This document shows, in pieces, positions 14,593-15,287 of a DNA stretch of 15,287 nucleotides (position 1 is its first letter; each line of letters opens with the position of its first letter). A program made the position numbers and the translations under genes. A model generated the notes under the pieces. The model did not search any database. It saw only the letters and a program-made list of their open reading frames with translations, and was not told where the DNA came from. Source of the DNA: Candidatus Acidulodesulfobacterium acidiphilum (GTDB taxonomy: Bacteria > SZUA-79 > Acidulodesulfobacterales > Acidulodesulfobacteraceae); NCBI GenBank assembly GCA_008534395.1, contig SHMQ01000043.1, positions 1-15,287 of the forward strand, read 5' to 3'.

Positions 14593-15287
14593 TTATTCTA
14601 AAATATTTTCTTGTAAAATTACGGGCTTTAAATTATATGCTTCAGAAAACGATACGGCTAAAATTTCGGAAAGATAGTCGAAGGTCAATTCTTGGTCAAT
14701 TTGTTTATAAGGTTTATTTAATTCTTTGCTTCTATTAATTTCCTGCAGAATACCTGTAATATTATTAAAATATTCGCTATGATCGCCGCGGCCGTCGCCG
14801 TCGAATATTTCGATGTGATCCTCAGGCTTGTAATCAACATAAATAGAACCGTGCTGTAAAAACGCAAAATCGTTTCTTCTCTGAGAATTGCCGCAAATTT
14901 TTTTTCCGCCGAACGTTATTTCGTAGGAATGAGCTTTAAGAAAACAATTAAAATTATTCCTGTCGTTTTTATTATTTTCTTTATTTTTATCCCTATTTAT
15001 ATTTATACTATGACAACCCCCGTTATCCGGTTTTAACCCAAGTTTGATAAAAAAAAGATACAGGAACTCGCTAATTTTTTTATAAGTTTCAATAAGCTTG
15101 CCTGCAAAAATTCCGTTTTTATAAGATGCCGTTACCGAATAGGTTATTTCCGATTTATGTAGAACCGCCCTGCCTCCGGTAGGTCTCGAAACAACGTCGA
15201 AACCCTTGCTTTTAGCTTTTTCGATAATTTTATCGTCTATATTCTTATCTTTTTGAAAAAAACCTAACGATAACGCAGGAGGATTAA
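14593..15287 (-). CDS. Lipoate/octanoate protein ligase family (LipM/LplA-like), 5' end outside window
   Basis: 230 codons before the stop are visible; the N-terminus lies beyond base 15287. The frame opens with NPPALSLGFFQ, then RPTGGRAVLH about 36 residues in, the substrate-binding signature of the lipoate ligase/octanoyltransferase fold. Next come CFLKAHSYEITFGGKKICGN and QRRNDFAFLQHGSIYVDY, which match the CF..PSxYE..GKKxxGSAQ and QHGS motifs of the LipM and LplA groups. The cysteine in CF (about 14944-14946) is placed like the LipM catalytic cysteine, and the lysine in GGKK like the ligase lysine. The enzyme would attach lipoyl or octanoyl groups to 2-oxoacid dehydrogenase or glycine cleavage proteins. 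An Asn/Lys/Asp-rich insert (about 14950-15005) is unusual. It is separated by 312 bases from the porin gene. Confidence 0.85.
   Translation of the reverse strand, partial: NPPALSLGFFQKDKNIDDKIIEKAKSKGFDVVSRPTGGRAVLHKSEITYSVTASYKNGIFAGKLIETYKKISEFLYLFFIKLGLKPDNGGCHSININRDKNKENNKNDRNNFNCFLKAHSYEITFGGKKICGNSQRRNDFAFLQHGSIYVDYKPEDHIEIFDGDGRGDHSEYFNNITGILQEINRSKELNKPYKQIDQELTFDYLSEILAVSFSEAYNLKPVILQENILE

Overview
The window is AT-rich and densely coded. It looks like a diderm bacterium: it has a System II (ResB/CcsA) cytochrome c maturation pair, Sec signal peptides, an outer-membrane beta-barrel protein ending in Phe, a sigma-54-type promoter and a GlnK/AmtB nitrogen module. An anaerobic or microaerophilic deltaproteobacterium-like lineage (for example Sva0485/Acidulodesulfobacterales-like metagenome genomes) would fit, but the taxon is an inference.

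Layout. Bases 1-377 are a divergent control region. A leftward gene starts at base 4 with its own Shine-Dalgarno (SD). The region also holds three hairpins, two tiny ORFs with strong SD sequences, and two candidate promoters pointing right. Bases 378-4043 (+) carry resB, ccsA and a DUF1015-family gene. Bases 4055-10018 (-) are a signalling operon read leftward: a 5'-truncated VWA protein, an FHA protein, a pseudokinase-PP2C phosphatase fusion, a membrane Ser/Thr kinase with an extracytoplasmic cytochrome c domain, and a small secreted protein. At about 10011-10020 the truncated VWA gene meets a PilB/GspE-type ATPase (+, to 10848) that has also lost its N-terminus, head to head. This is a rearrangement breakpoint or an assembly join. 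A bidirectional terminator at 10878-10912 separates that ATPase from a second leftward operon: BBP2-like porin, glnK and amtB, with a good sigma-54 promoter at 14390-14405. The window ends in a partial lipoate/octanoate ligase-family gene (14593-15287, -).

How the parts may work together. The most interesting unit is the kinase operon. The kinase joins a zinc ribbon and an intact protein kinase in the cytoplasm to a CXXCH monoheme cytochrome c domain across the membrane. The neighbouring phosphatase carries a decayed kinase lobe. An FHA protein can read phosphothreonine, and the VWA protein ends in three T-x-x-I motifs of the kind FHA domains bind. Together they suggest a heme- or redox-sensing Ser/Thr phospho-relay. 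The cytochrome c domain would need the ResB/CcsA machinery that lies convergently next to it. The right-hand operon is an ammonium uptake and PII unit, possibly under nitrogen control through sigma-54.
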